The translations under genes were made by a program, and so were the position numbers. Positions 46,031 to 57,715 of a stretch of DNA of 64,000 bases are shown here, one piece after another (within the stretch, counting starts at the first letter, position 1; every line of letters starts with the position of its first letter). The notes below the pieces were generated by a model that was given only the letters and a program-made list of their open reading frames with translations, had not been told where the DNA came from and searched no databases. Location: the NCBI RefSeq assembly GCF_014805685.1, contig NC_060886.1, forward strand, positions 23,535,108-23,599,107, given 5' to 3'. This stretch comes from Silurus meridionalis. Lineage: Eukaryota > Chordata > Actinopteri > Siluriformes > Siluridae.

Positions 46031-46844
46031 CATGCCACACTGCCAGGATCCCTGCAGCGCTTGACATGCTACCAATAAAGTCTGGATGGTTATGAGTAAA
46101 ATAAACATCTGTCTAAAAAAGACAAAGTTTATAGGCAATATTTGATTGTGTTATTTTGATGTTAAATTATTTGTTTCATATTTTTATTTCCCTTTGGTAA
46201 ATCTTAATGTTCATTAGAGCCTTTTAGTGAAAGACTATATATTCATGGTAATAACTAGAGCAAGACTGTGAGTTGGACTTTTAAATATCTTGCTTTTATA
46301 CTGATCATAATAAAATGATACAACATTTGTGCAGATTCATGTTACATATTAGTTTAATCAACACATTTTATTCACATATTTTATATTGTAAGCATTGAGC
46401 CATCCTGTACACTAACAAGTGCTAATTTGTTTAATTAAGATCTGCAGTTAAGAATAGACCATGGCCAACAGTTTTTTTATAATGTTCTTACATAGCACAC
46501 CATACACAATAATCTGAGGATGAGCTGCAGCCCAGGTGTTGAATGTGTCTTTTTAAAGTTTCAGCTTGTACATGGTTACAAATGCAAGCCTTCAACAGAC
46601 TGCTGCAATACCATATAAATTAGAGATTTTTCAAAGCTATAATCAGGCAGTGTTGCAGTCCACAGGCTACTTTGTGGTGCTGCTACAGACAACAACTACA
46701 ATGTTTGAAGTAAAATGTATCTGTTGTGTTTGTTCAGAAAAATGAGAACTAGAGTTAGAGCACTGCTTCAACAGTCAAATATTATTCAAATGACCAAACA
46801 ATTTTACACAACTATATTTTAGTTTGACTTATGTGAGGCTTTGA
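46031..46844. other. Unannotated AT-rich sequence
   Basis: About 0.8 kb with no recognised gene or repeat. Confidence 0.5.
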
Positions 46845-46935
46845 TCAAGTCATGTCAAGAAGCTTTTTATTGTCATTTCAACCATATATAGCTGACGCAG
46901 TACACAGAGAAATAAAACAACGTTCCTTCAGAACC
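46845..46935 (-). mobile_element. LINE 3'-tail fragment, antisense
   Basis: CAAGTCATGTCAAGAAGCTTTTTATTGTCATTTCAACCATATATAGCTGACGCAGTACACAGAGAAATAAAACAACGTTCC reads as the antisense of a common fish LINE 3' tail (GTCAAGAAGCTTTATTGTCATTTCAACC). About 90 bp remain. Confidence 0.7.
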
Positions 46936-46969
46936 CTAAAAGATCTAAAAGATACCACTAAATAGACTT

Positions 46970-47160
46970 TCTAAATTTTTTGTTTATAGAACTTTCAATA
47001 ATAGACATTGTTTTACTGATAAACAGATGCAAATTGCTAATGACCAAACCATAAGTGGCAATGAAAAAACTGCAGGATGACGAAGAAAAACCTTGAGGAA
47101 ACCAGACTCCAAACCTGTCAGTGTCCGGGTGACACTATATATATTATTATTGTGTATAAG
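46970..47160 (-). mobile_element. Old L2 LINE 3'-UTR fragment, antisense
   Basis: Contains TTTATAGAACTTTCAATAATAGACATTGTTTTACTGA, then AGTGGCAATGAAAAAACTGC, GAAGAAAAACCTTGAGGAAACCAGACTCC and GTCCGGGTGACACTAT. These landmarks appear in the same order in the L2 3' end at 57716-57890 (CACAACAGACATTGTCTCAAAG, GTGGCAAGGAAAAACTCCC, GGAAGAAACCTTGAGAGAAACCA). Much more diverged than that copy. Confidence 0.65.
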
Positions 47161-50122
47161 TATATAGCAATAGTGTTAGAAATATGTTCTTTATGAGTGT
47201 CCTATAAATATGAGGCATTGGTTGAACACATGACTGGCTTTATGATTACAGTAGCAGTTTGTTGATGCAACATCCATGTGAGTTTAGAAGAAAAAATGTT
47301 TTGGTCATGAACTGTTTTTAAAAAGCATGATATTTAACATGTATATGTGTGAAAACAATAGCAGAACATCAACTGCAACTGGCTCATACTAAATGAGATA
47401 ATTTGATACTCAATCAGTATCAAGTTAATGTGGAAATACCAACTTCACATGAATAATGAACAGGATATGAAATTTCCTCAAATTCCTCAGTTTTAAGCAA
47501 ACATATAAATTTTACTTTGTGCGTTTCTTAATTTCAATGTTATTGCTACCTTGTAATGTCAGAACAAACTGCTAAACTCATCTGGTTACCTGAGAAATAA
47601 TTAAGTTAAATGAAGAGAAATGAGAGCATTTGATAGAAATTGTAAATGTAAAATGGAAGAGTATTACAATTTCAGATTAGCAGTAAGCTATGATAAGATC
47701 GCCAATTATCAAAAGTGCATGCTATGATTCTGAGGGAAGTGAAATTTGCCAACTGAACCTCCTGTTGAGAGCACCACTTCCTGTTTCCACAGCAACCCGC
47801 AAGCAAATTCACTGTTATGAATGCTGGAAGGTATATTTTTCTGTTTCCTCAATACAGAGAACCTTGTAGAGTCATTGTGCAGATGGAAAAGCATATTTTG
47901 ACAGCTATAACACTGTCTAGCAGTGGTTTCAAACTGAAGTCCATGGTTATGTATGGTTTTGTGCTTTGCTATGAAACTGCTGAGTTAGCCCATCAAAGAA
48001 AAAATAAGTAATTGAACTGAGTCATAGCTTTCATTTCACACCTCTATTCTATTAGCCATGCTGTATGTAATCATTATACTACATTATTCACACTAATCAT
48101 GACAGATGTTTAATGTACTTAAAAACTGTTATGTCACATTTACATTTGTTGAAATCTTGCTGAAATTTAAATGCAATTTTAGGTTTTTGAAGGTTTCTCT
48201 GGAAGTTAATGGTGGTTAGATATCCAATATCCTTTGTGACAACTGTTATGCAGATGTACATTTGAAGATTTGTACATTCAAAGATTGTATTTTCTGAAGC
48301 TGCAGTGAAGCTCTCATGCCCTGTTGCTCCCTAAACTGAAATGGTCTGAAAAATAGCTGGCTATTATGTTTGCTTGAATTGTGTAAAAAAATGTTCATTA
48401 TAATGTTTAAGGCCTGTTTATCTGCATTGTCTATTACCATGTGTCCATCATTGCTCATGTGACAAACCCAACAGATGCTGCATTAAATTATGGACAGACA
48501 CAGTTTGTTACTAACTGGGGAGCACTATGACTGCTCAGTAAGACGGTTATTTTCTGCTCCATAAACTCTTCAGTGGACTACTGTCCAACACCCAAAGGCC
48601 CAGTCAGCCAACCCAAAGCAGCAGCTCTGCTTCTTCAAATCCACAGCTGGAAACTAAACCTTTGTTTATGTACATTCCTCCAGAGGAAAACCTGTGAGAA
48701 TGCAAATGGGCTCTTATGTCTGAGTAATTGCCTTGGGCAGCATGGCGTGCCCATTGAAATGCAATAGAAGGATATGGCATGCATGTACTGTATCTATGTC
48801 TGTATGTACAGATAGAAAGTAAGGTAGCATTTTTGGTTGGCCCTCAGATGTCCCATTGTTAATTTTAGTTGATAAATCATGTTGCACAAATTACATTTTA
48901 ACCATCAAGCTTCATTTGGGACTGGAGTGTCTGCTTCTTTTCACCTATCTTAGCCCACCCTATGGCCTGGTCTCAGGCAAATTTGACTCCTGCTTGGTGG
49001 TCCTGAGCTGCTGTTTCCTAGACCATGCCCTTTATTCTTTCAGCTGGCCCTCAGAGAGGAAAGAGAGAGAAAGGAAAAGAGAAAAGGATCTGGGACCTCA
49101 GAGTGTTTGTACACCCGTCCAGTTCTTTTTAAATTTGCAACAGCTGTAATGATGTCAGTACACAGTGAGTAGAATATTCCGGCACCAGTGCAAGGCTTTT
49201 GTATAAATGTGTGTACTCAGGTGCGGTGTGTGTGAAGTCAGAAGAGCACAGCAGCCAAGCAGGGGTCCGAGGGGAGCTTTGTCTCAGGGCCAATCCCACT
49301 TTGGCACAAGCTTCTTCCCATGAACCCGAGCTCTAGAAACAAAGTGGGGGAATAAATTATCTTTCTCTGAGCTTGTGGTTTACTATTTTTTTTAAACTTG
49401 CATTAAAAATCCAGTTAGGAAAGGACATTGCGGGGGCACGAAATATAGGCAGTGTCTTTAAATATAGGACAGTTAAGTACAAGGTGTATGTAAAGAAAAC
49501 AGGCAAAAGACAAACAATGGCAACAGAAACTTTGTGTAGTCAGTATGAATTCTGGGTTTTAATCAAAGATAAAAAAAATCAAAATAAATTCACAATTAAT
49601 GCCTAATACATTTTTTTTATCAAAAATATTATGAGTAAGAAACAATTTAGTTTGTTGTGGAACATTTGACCTTTTTTTTATATTAGAATGTAACATAGCA
49701 AACTCTGACAGTATGAATTGCTTTGTGAGCAAACTGCAAGTGCATTTATTATAATCGAATAGGATTGTAAAGAAGACCAGGATTTCTTGGCATAAGCTTG
49801 TAGGTTTGTCTATCAAGTGGCAGTTCAAAGGTTACAGGATATCATGTGGAACAAAGAAATTAGCAAATAGAAGCAAGAAGACTACACACTAAAATTACAG
49901 ACTTTGTGAGTAAAGCTTTACTCATGCAAATAAATAAATATTATAGTATGACTAAAATGCTATCACAATATGCTGAAGGAAACACACTATGAACATAAGA
50001 GCAAACAAAGACCAGAAGACATGACCAAACACAAGTAAAAAAGGAAGTCAAAAAGGAGAGTTCCATGACCTTTCATTTGCATTCTGTATAATGATACCAG
50101 AGTTTTTGCTCAACATTCTTTC
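47161..50122. other. Long gene-free stretch
   Basis: About 3 kb of AT-rich sequence. A purine-rich patch of GAAAGAGAGAGAAAGG type lies near 49055-49090. Open frames of 60-97 codons lack recognisable domains. No repeat identified. Confidence 0.5.
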
Positions 50123-50385
50123 ATTCATACATCTTCAGCAACTGCTTTATCCTGGTCAGGGTTGTGGTGCATCTGGAGCCTTTCCCAGGAACACTGGGTA
50201 TGAGACAGGAATTCACCCAGGCTAGTATGCCAATACATTGTAGGACACCACCTACCGAAATATTTTTGAGAGATGAAGGAAACAAGAGAATCCAGAAGAC
50301 ACCAACATGATCACATGAAGATGAGAACCACTGCACAAAGAGAAACCCAAGCTTGAACTACAGAATCGAGATTGAACTACATTCT
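50123..50385 (+). repeat. Dispersed fish repeat, 'CATCTTCAGCAACTGCTTTATCCTGG' type
   Basis: Starts CATTCATACATCTTCAGCAACTGCTTTATCCTGGTCAGGGTTGTGG, then GGAGCCTTTCCCAGGAACACTGGG, a CAGGAATTCACCCAGG block, CACCTACCGAAATATTTTTGAGAG and AACACAAGAGAATCC-type traces. The order matches a short interspersed repeat widespread in fish, recalled from catfish and other otophysans. A degraded copy in the other orientation is at 53880-54050. Class (SINE or non-autonomous DNA element) is not settled. Confidence 0.7.
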
Positions 50386-53008
50386 TTTAAAATGTGAGGC
50401 AGATCAATGAAATATTACTCATTTATCAATATTGTCTCCAATTCTAAAAGTTTAGCCATTGCTATGTCCAACTAGTTCTCAACCACTCCTCACTGATCCA
50501 AGTAGTAAAGTTACAAGTTACTAAATTATATATATTTATAAAGCCACCATTGTTTTCAAACTGCTTTTTTCAATTTGTTAATGTCTACTACCTGCCTGAA
50601 AGTGCAAATTATTTGTCCTAATAGTAGCAGTTACTGTCCATATTAAATTTTTCCAAGTAGCTAAAGGGCATTGTTATACTTAAAGACCCTTAGTTTGACA
50701 GATTGGATTATAATAAAATTTCAGAAATGAACATTTAATTATTAAAATACACAGCTCAGCTGACTTTGAGACAAATACTGGAAGGTGGACAGTTAAGAAA
50801 TATTATGAATTTTACCTCAATTTTGTTTTGCCAGTTCCGATTTTAACAGACATTTAATCATATGTGGCTTTTTTGATTTGGTGGACAGAGCTAGTTGGGG
50901 GAATTAAATTAGATATTTTTCTGAGTTTGAATTAAACCTAAGGGTATTTGTTGATTAATGCCATGTGTCCATTACGGAGGTTTATTAACCAGTATGAATG
51001 CCTTGGATGAATACTGCTGGAAGCCTAATTTAGAGAAACACTAAATCGATCCAATCTCCCTAGGTGTAAGGAAAATATTTATTCAGTGTTATATCATATG
51101 CAATTCTTATAAAGATGACCTGTTTTAGCCAGCATCTTAATCTTATCTAATAAGAAAAAACATGTATAAAATATGTATTTTTTACATACTAACAACATAA
51201 CAATTCATAATTAGAAATGAAATCTTATATAGACCTATTTTATTCTGGATAAAAATTCTGTATGAATCCAGGAGCATCTAAGGTAAAGAAAGCAAATCAA
51301 ACCGTTTTGTGTTTCTCTTTCTTTCCTCTGATGGGGCAAAAGGGAGAGTATTCAAGAATTCTGAATTATTGCTTCATCCTGGTGTGCCTACAATAATGTG
51401 GAATAGCGCACCCATTCAGACCAGACTACAATATGAAATTTTAATGTGATTCTAACTGCTCTAAGAGCATAACCATGACATCATTCTCTTGAAAACTAGC
51501 AGCCTGAAGTTCTTAGCAAAAGTTATTTTGTCCCATCACTTCCATTTAGACTACTCAGCAGTTACTACTGATGTTTATTTAATGCCAAAAGCCTTTTAAA
51601 CTGTCAGACATTTGCCCTTGATAACATAGCAATGAAGGGCTCCCAAGAGAGATATAAAAAAGGTGCAGCGTGTTTGTATGCACTTACACTGCCCATCCTG
51701 CAAAGTGATCATGGAGGGAGTTTTCCTCAATAGTATGCCAAGCTGACAGTAGCAGATCCAGTAGCTGATGCCCTCTGACCTGGGCAAGGCTTAGATTCAG
51801 GCCTGAGGAAAGACAGCCAACATTCTGGTGAGAGTCAAGCATCAGGATGCAGATCTTGCCTTTCCATCCACACCCGTCTGACGAGAACTCGGTGCTCAAG
51901 TAGAACAAAGCAGCTGTTCCCATTCAGGAGCCAGGGGTTTGGCCAGAGAGCTCAGCTTATGCCAGTCTCACACAGAGGGTGGAGACACGCCAGTGCCTGA
52001 TCCGGGAAAATGGCCTTCAAAGCAGATCTCCTGATGCCTGGCATTGATCCAGTGCGGCAAAGGCAACATTATGCAGATTATCTCCTTTCCAGGCGAGCTA
52101 CAAAGGAACGACTGTTGTAACAGGCGGAGAGAGAGAGAGAACACATTAAAATGAACAAGTGCACAACCTTTTTTTTGAAGCTGTTGCTTTGAAGGAAATG
52201 AAAATAAAGAAAATGAAGTGCAGAATAACTGAAGCGCCTGTCTCTGAAGCTCATAAAAATGTATGTGGTAAGGTACATTAGCATAGTGTATCAAAGTTGA
52301 GGACTACATACTCTTAAGCAAAAAAAAAATCGAGTGTTCAGCAAGCCAAGGGCATTTTATTACTCTATAGTGATCTCTGACCTTGTTTTAGTTCTGATCT
52401 AATAAATCTTTGGCGAAACAGTTTGTTCAACACTTGATTTACGCCCTAAATATTCATCATTATGCTGGCTTGGTCCTGAAAGCAATGAAAATAGCTCAAA
52501 CAGGCAGTGGCCTGTAAACTCTATTTTCTTTGGGTAGGCTGTCATAACAGTGTCAAGAGTAAACTTTTCTCTTTTTAACCGAGGAGTGACTTTTTTGTGA
52601 AGAACCAAAAGAATGCCCTTAATGAAATCTGAGATAGCCATTTCAAAACAAATAGCCTGTAAATTCTTACAAAAAACAGAATAATGATTGATCAGACTGA
52701 AATGTTAAACAGATTTTCAGGTAGGGCTTTATAGGTGCTTTTTACATATGTAGGGTTATCTTAACCTAAAGTATTTGTGAATCCCCAGTGGCAGAGGCCC
52801 TTATGGCCTGTACCATTGTAGGAATTCTGGGGGATCTTGAAGGATTGAGCCACTGTAAATAAATGCTAAAAAAAGGACTGGCCAAACCCATAAAAAAGGA
52901 TGTGGAATGTTGTACTGACAAGTGAAACTGCAATCATAGAATATAGAGGAAAAAAAACATTGCATTCCTCTGGCTGGTGTGCAGCCTCCACCAGACGGAA
53001 GTGCAGAA

Positions 53009-53010
<2 letters not shown>
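50386..53010. other. Gene-free stretch; possible conserved block near 51600-52110
   Basis: About 2.6 kb. Most is AT-rich with no feature. The part at about 51600-52110 is more GC-balanced, free of simple repeats, and open on the minus strand in pieces of 63-108 codons. I recognise no protein family, so this is only a candidate conserved element or unknown exon. Confidence 0.4.

Positions 53011-53071
<61 letters not shown>
53011..53071. repeat. (GT)n-(CG)n microsatellite
   Basis: About 27 GT units running directly into GCGCGCGC. Alternating GT plus CG is the classical Z-DNA-forming composition. Cys-Val and Thr-His open frames here are repeat translations. Confidence 0.96.
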
Positions 53072-53879
53072 ACAGCGGCTCTTTGCTGCTGACCAGCCTG
53101 TAGTGCCCAACCAGCTCCCTCCACCCAGAGCCACCACTATACAGGCTTTTATCCTTAGCCTCTCAATCTTACACAGCCACTAACCATGGATTAAACAGGC
53201 CAAATGACCAGAATATAAAATACTCAGCCAACCCAGGCTTGTCTTAAAAACACTTATGCCTCTGTAAGGCCTTGAGTCTTTGAAAGAGGAATTCAAGGGT
53301 TTTAGGCCATTTTGCATGGACAAATTGTGCAATTTTTATTTGTTTCAAAATGCCAGTTTTTGCTGTTGCTGTTTCTAGCTTGTAAAATAAGGTGGCAATG
53401 CAAAGCCTTGAGCAGAATAATCTCTTCTTGGATTTTACTATCTAACTCTCAATTCAACCTGACTTTTTCTTTTGTAATCCAGTCTGCCTCTGAATTGCAA
53501 ACTCATACCAATGCCAAAGAACATTCCTCCCTGTCACTAATTATATAAAAAAAGGGTTTGGTCTTGGGGGAGATACTGGATTCAATATCACCAGTATCCA
53601 AAGCAAACAGAGCCTGTGCTGACAGTGAGATACAGTGTTGCATGCCCATAATGCCAAGCTTGGCCCAGGGAACATCTGTAAATAAGACCATTATTCTCAT
53701 TGCAATTATGTTTTCAGATCTCAGGGCTGTAAGAGATATGAGACCAAAGGGACTGTAAATCAACATTAAATATGATTTTTTAAGCTACAAAATGGGGAAA
53801 GGATAAGAGGACTGTGGATATACTTTTCTTGTACTAAACAGAAGCTGCAGTGGGTAGGTTTACAGTGTTACAGAGTTAT
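53072..53879. other. Unannotated sequence
   Basis: About 0.8 kb without recognised gene or repeat; overlapping short open frames on both strands at 53503-53766 have no known motif. Confidence 0.5.
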
Positions 53880-54050
53880 TTCCCTGTGGGTTTCATGAGG
53901 GTTCTCTGGTTTTCTTCCATCACCCCAAACAAGATGAGAATATTCACAGGATTGGCTAATCAAAAATGCCCTTAGCTGCAAGTGTGTGTGCTTGGTGCCC
54001 TGCAATCAATTGGCTTCTGATTCAGTGTGTGTTTCCACTTTATGCCACGT
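53880..54050 (-). repeat. Dispersed fish repeat, degraded antisense copy
   Basis: TGTGGGTTTCATGAGGGTTCTCTGGTTTTCTTCC, GGATTGGCTAATCAAAAATGCCC, and GTGTGCTTGGTGCCCTGCAATCAATTGGC are antisense landmarks of the same repeat as at 50123-50385. Only the middle to 3' part is present and it is strongly diverged. Confidence 0.6.
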
Positions 54051-55579
54051 ATGTATGCCTTAGTGTTTCGTAAAAAGGTTTTAGATCCACATTAACCATG
54101 AGCGGCACAATAATAAACAACCTGAAGACATTTTAAAGTGGCAAAAATTTCACCATTACTTTTCATTACTATTACTTTAAAGAAGATTCTTGCATCTCAA
54201 AATGTTATGGGTTTAACTTCAAAATACTATACACAATGTCTCACCATACAGACCAATGTTTTTTTGTATTTTTGTAGTTTTTCACCCATCGTAATTCGCC
54301 AAAGCCAACGGAAAACAGTCCTAAGTGATATAGTTTGCAGAGTAAATTTTGCAGGATGATTGCCATTTTTACTACCCAAAAGAATTTATACAGAAAGACT
54401 TGCCCTGAAGTCCATCTATCAAGTGGCAGTATACTGTACACTTGTGGGTGAGTCGTCATAGTGCCAGGTTCTCGGGCTGCCATGAGGAAGCCAACATTAC
54501 ATTGGAAAACTTTTGTTTTTCCTCGCCCACTTAATTCATGGTTCTATCCCATGACCATAAATTATAGTATATTTTCAGATAAGAACTGGCATAAAAACCT
54601 GGCAAATTTACTTTACCGTGGAGAATGCACTGTTGTATACTTTTGATCAGGCATTGATTTTATGACAGCACCAAAGCTAATTTCTACTTTGATGGATTCT
54701 CACTAAAAACATTAGTTTACACACATAGAGTTTACACACACTAGACAAAGGAACCCTGTACTTAAAATCTCCATGATATTGCTTAGGAACCATGATTTGA
54801 TTCTGTACAGTGGCATACTAGCTACTACAATCAAAAAGTCAAAATATATATTGTGTTTAAGGTCTTAATTGATTTCTACAACAGCCATTCACATGCAAGG
54901 TATGCAACACCCCTGCTGAAACTACACACATTTGACACTAGCTTAGTGAGCAAGCTAATATGAAGACCAGTGCAAAGTTAGCAAGAATCTTTTTTCAAAT
55001 ATGGAGGATTTTTTCACTACCATCTTCATTCACACCTGTCACATTTTATGAGGACAATGTCCTAGATGAGGAGATGTCATGTGGTGTTGCTGCACAAGTT
55101 TCATCTGAGATCATTCATCAGCTCCACTTATGACGAAGAGCCACCCTAGTAATAACAGCAGTGCCAGGAGGCATCTGACGCATTGGAGTGGTAAATAAAA
55201 TGATATCACTTACTCTTACTTGTAGCTAGATATTCTAGCATGGATTAGCCCCCGAATTAAAAAATCCCCTTCCAAAAAAAGAAAATTTTTCAAAAATCAC
55301 TTAAACACTAACTTGGACTAACTCAAATGCATTTTTACTTCACTCCAAGTGATTGTCTGAAAAGTAAATAGTATGCAGAAAGATGCCAAGCACGCAAAAG
55401 TCAGTTGCAAAGCACATTAAGTTCGTCCAATTCTCAGTAGACAGACTCACTACCCTTGTGGTGATCTTATTTCTTAATCTGAGTATAAACTGAGCAACAC
55501 ATATTTCAGGTCTATCAAATCTTGACACAAAAAAGACAGACAAATAAATATGCACCACAGTACACTGCATCTGGTGAAA
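54051..55579. other. Unannotated AT-rich sequence
   Basis: About 1.5 kb without a recognised gene or repeat. Confidence 0.5.
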
Positions 55580-55680
55580 TAAGATAAGAGAAGATACAAT
55601 ATACCTTTATTCGTCCCACAGTGGGAAAATTTCTCTGTTACAGCAGCAAAGAAAAAGAAATGTGCAAATATGAAGGTCAT
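55580..55680 (-). mobile_element. LINE 3'-tail fragment, antisense
   Basis: AATAAGATAAGAGAAGATACAATATACCTTTATTCGTCCCACAGTGGGAAAATTTCTCTGTTACAGCAGCAAAG is the antisense of a common fish LINE/SINE 3' tail (recalled as AGATAAGATA...TTTATTAGTCCCACAGTGGGGAAATT). The body of the element is not seen. Confidence 0.65.
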
Positions 55681-55935
55681 GTCATATAATAGGTCATGCC
55701 AGATATTGACTAACCTACATTCCACTACAGGCGAGTAATAAAAAGCTGGTAGAATAAAAAATTTAAAAAACATCAAACTGTAAATGTCTTAATGACATAT
55801 GTAAGAACTCACTGGAGATGACACATAAGCTTGCTCCATGGCTTGAGATCTGTGCTCATGTCTAATGTATTCCAGACAAACCACAGAAAAGATGTGATGA
55901 AATATTATGAGAAGCTATCAAAAAACATACAAAAC

Positions 55936-55938
<3 letters not shown>

Positions 55939-56008
<70 letters not shown>
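55939..56008. repeat. (TA)n microsatellite, 70 bp
   Basis: An uninterrupted TA run read directly; no transposon tip abuts it. Confidence 0.97.
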
Positions 56009-56011
<3 letters not shown>

Positions 56012-56605
56012 ATATTTAGAAAAACACTGCAAGAAAACACTCCTTCAAAATGAATCCCAGTGTGTTAGCAATAGATTTATAGGGCCAAGTGAGCAGTCTT
56101 ATGGGACGCAGGGTGGAGAAGCAGGCAGCATTAGCAGCAGACTGTTTAGGTAGGGGAGTATTTAAATAACAAGACAGTGAAGTCTACGATAAACCATTGC
56201 ATAATGCCACCCAAAGGAGAGCATTAAAAATTTTGCCAATAATTACAGTATTGAATGGGTACTAAAGAAAGTGATAGAAAGAGTGGCAGCAATGCTTTTC
56301 CTTGTTAGTCGACTTTTGGGTCTTTAGACCGTCTTCGTGGTTATCACTTGTTCATTCTCATCATATGTTAAAGTGTTGTGTTTTACAATTGTCTACACTT
56401 TATATACTAGATAGATTTATAAAAAAGAATAGAAGATGAGATGGACCCATTTAATGTAGAGTGAAAGGTCCTTTGTTTATAGAGAAGCTTATTTATTATT
56501 ACATAAAACAGTGTAAGGAATGCAACCATTATCTTTATCAATATCAGTATAATCATAATTTATACATGGTACTTTATTTATACACAACCCTCCATTTTTG
56601 TGCAT

Positions 56606-56609
<4 letters not shown>
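56009..56609. other. Unannotated sequence
   Basis: About 600 bp, no recognised feature. It contains a short AGTCGACTTTTGGGTCTTTAGACCGTC stretch near 56309 with a local GTCTTTAGACC inverted motif. Confidence 0.45.

Positions 56610-56665
<56 letters not shown>
56610..56665. repeat. (CA)n microsatellite
   Basis: About 28 CA units, read directly, followed by CCACCAACACCACC. Confidence 0.97.
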
Positions 56666-56666
<1 letters not shown>

Positions 56667-57715
56667 ACCAACACCACCATGCTTGAACATGTTTCTCTAT
56701 CTACATATCATGCATGCAAAGATTTTTAGGTTCTTTTGTTCAGGCTTGTATCACTTCGTTTCCAAAGAGCTGCTTCCAGCATTACATCACACACTCCAAC
56801 AAAAGGCATGATGTTGTGGATTGGGTCAGGTAGCTGGCTGAAAGGTGTGAGATTGTGTCTGACCTTAGAGTTCAAGTAGAAAGGTCAGACAAAGGCTGTT
56901 TGGGATATATGACATATGAATGGGAGGGAGAATTAATGGAAGGAAGGGCAATATGAGAACAAATTACATGTCATACTCTAATACACAGTTATATGTTTTC
57001 ATTTCACATGACTCAACCGTAATCACAAATTTTTACAGACAAAGTATGACCATTTACAGGCAAATGTTTCAGGATTAAATAGCATGATGTACAGTTAATC
57101 TGACAGAAGACATAACTTGTGTTAAATGATTAACACATGGCTGAACACAAAGGAATTTAATGTTCACACAACCAGTGTCAGCCAAAAGGCCTAAAGACAA
57201 ACTTGAAAAAAAAACTTAGCAGACAATAATTCAATAACTCAAATTCATAAAAAGCATGTTACTGGGATTTACTCCCAGGCTCCTCTGCGCTACACACAGT
57301 TAAGGCCAGAAGGGAACTTGACCGCAACAATATCTAGACTCCCTAAAGTATCCCCACATTGCAAACTATATAAAATATATAATAACAAAATAAATATTAT
57401 ATATAAATATATTTAAAAAAAAGATACCAGAATCATAAAAACATAGATTTTTTAATTAGCCATTATCTCTTTTAATGTTAAATTTTTAATTAAAAAAGTA
57501 GTTTTAAATTTCATACATTTATTATTAGATAGACAAGTTATTATTTTGTTTCACAATTAATTGTAATGGCTTTGGGACTTATTTTCTCCCAAGCCTTTAT
57601 GTAATTTTTCATTAATACTTTATTTTATTATTATAAGTTGTATGAGAGTGCTTATTATTTTATATGTTTTTGAATGTGTACTATATATGATTTTTGAATA
57701 TTCCATTCCATTCTA
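56666..57715. other. Unannotated AT-rich sequence
   Basis: About 1 kb of AT-rich DNA, with a very A/T-rich patch at about 57370-57530. No gene or repeat recognised. Confidence 0.5.

Noticed and set aside
52900..53183. Cys-Val and Thr-His rich open frames on both strands
   Set aside because: Translations of the GT/AC microsatellite at 53011-53071.
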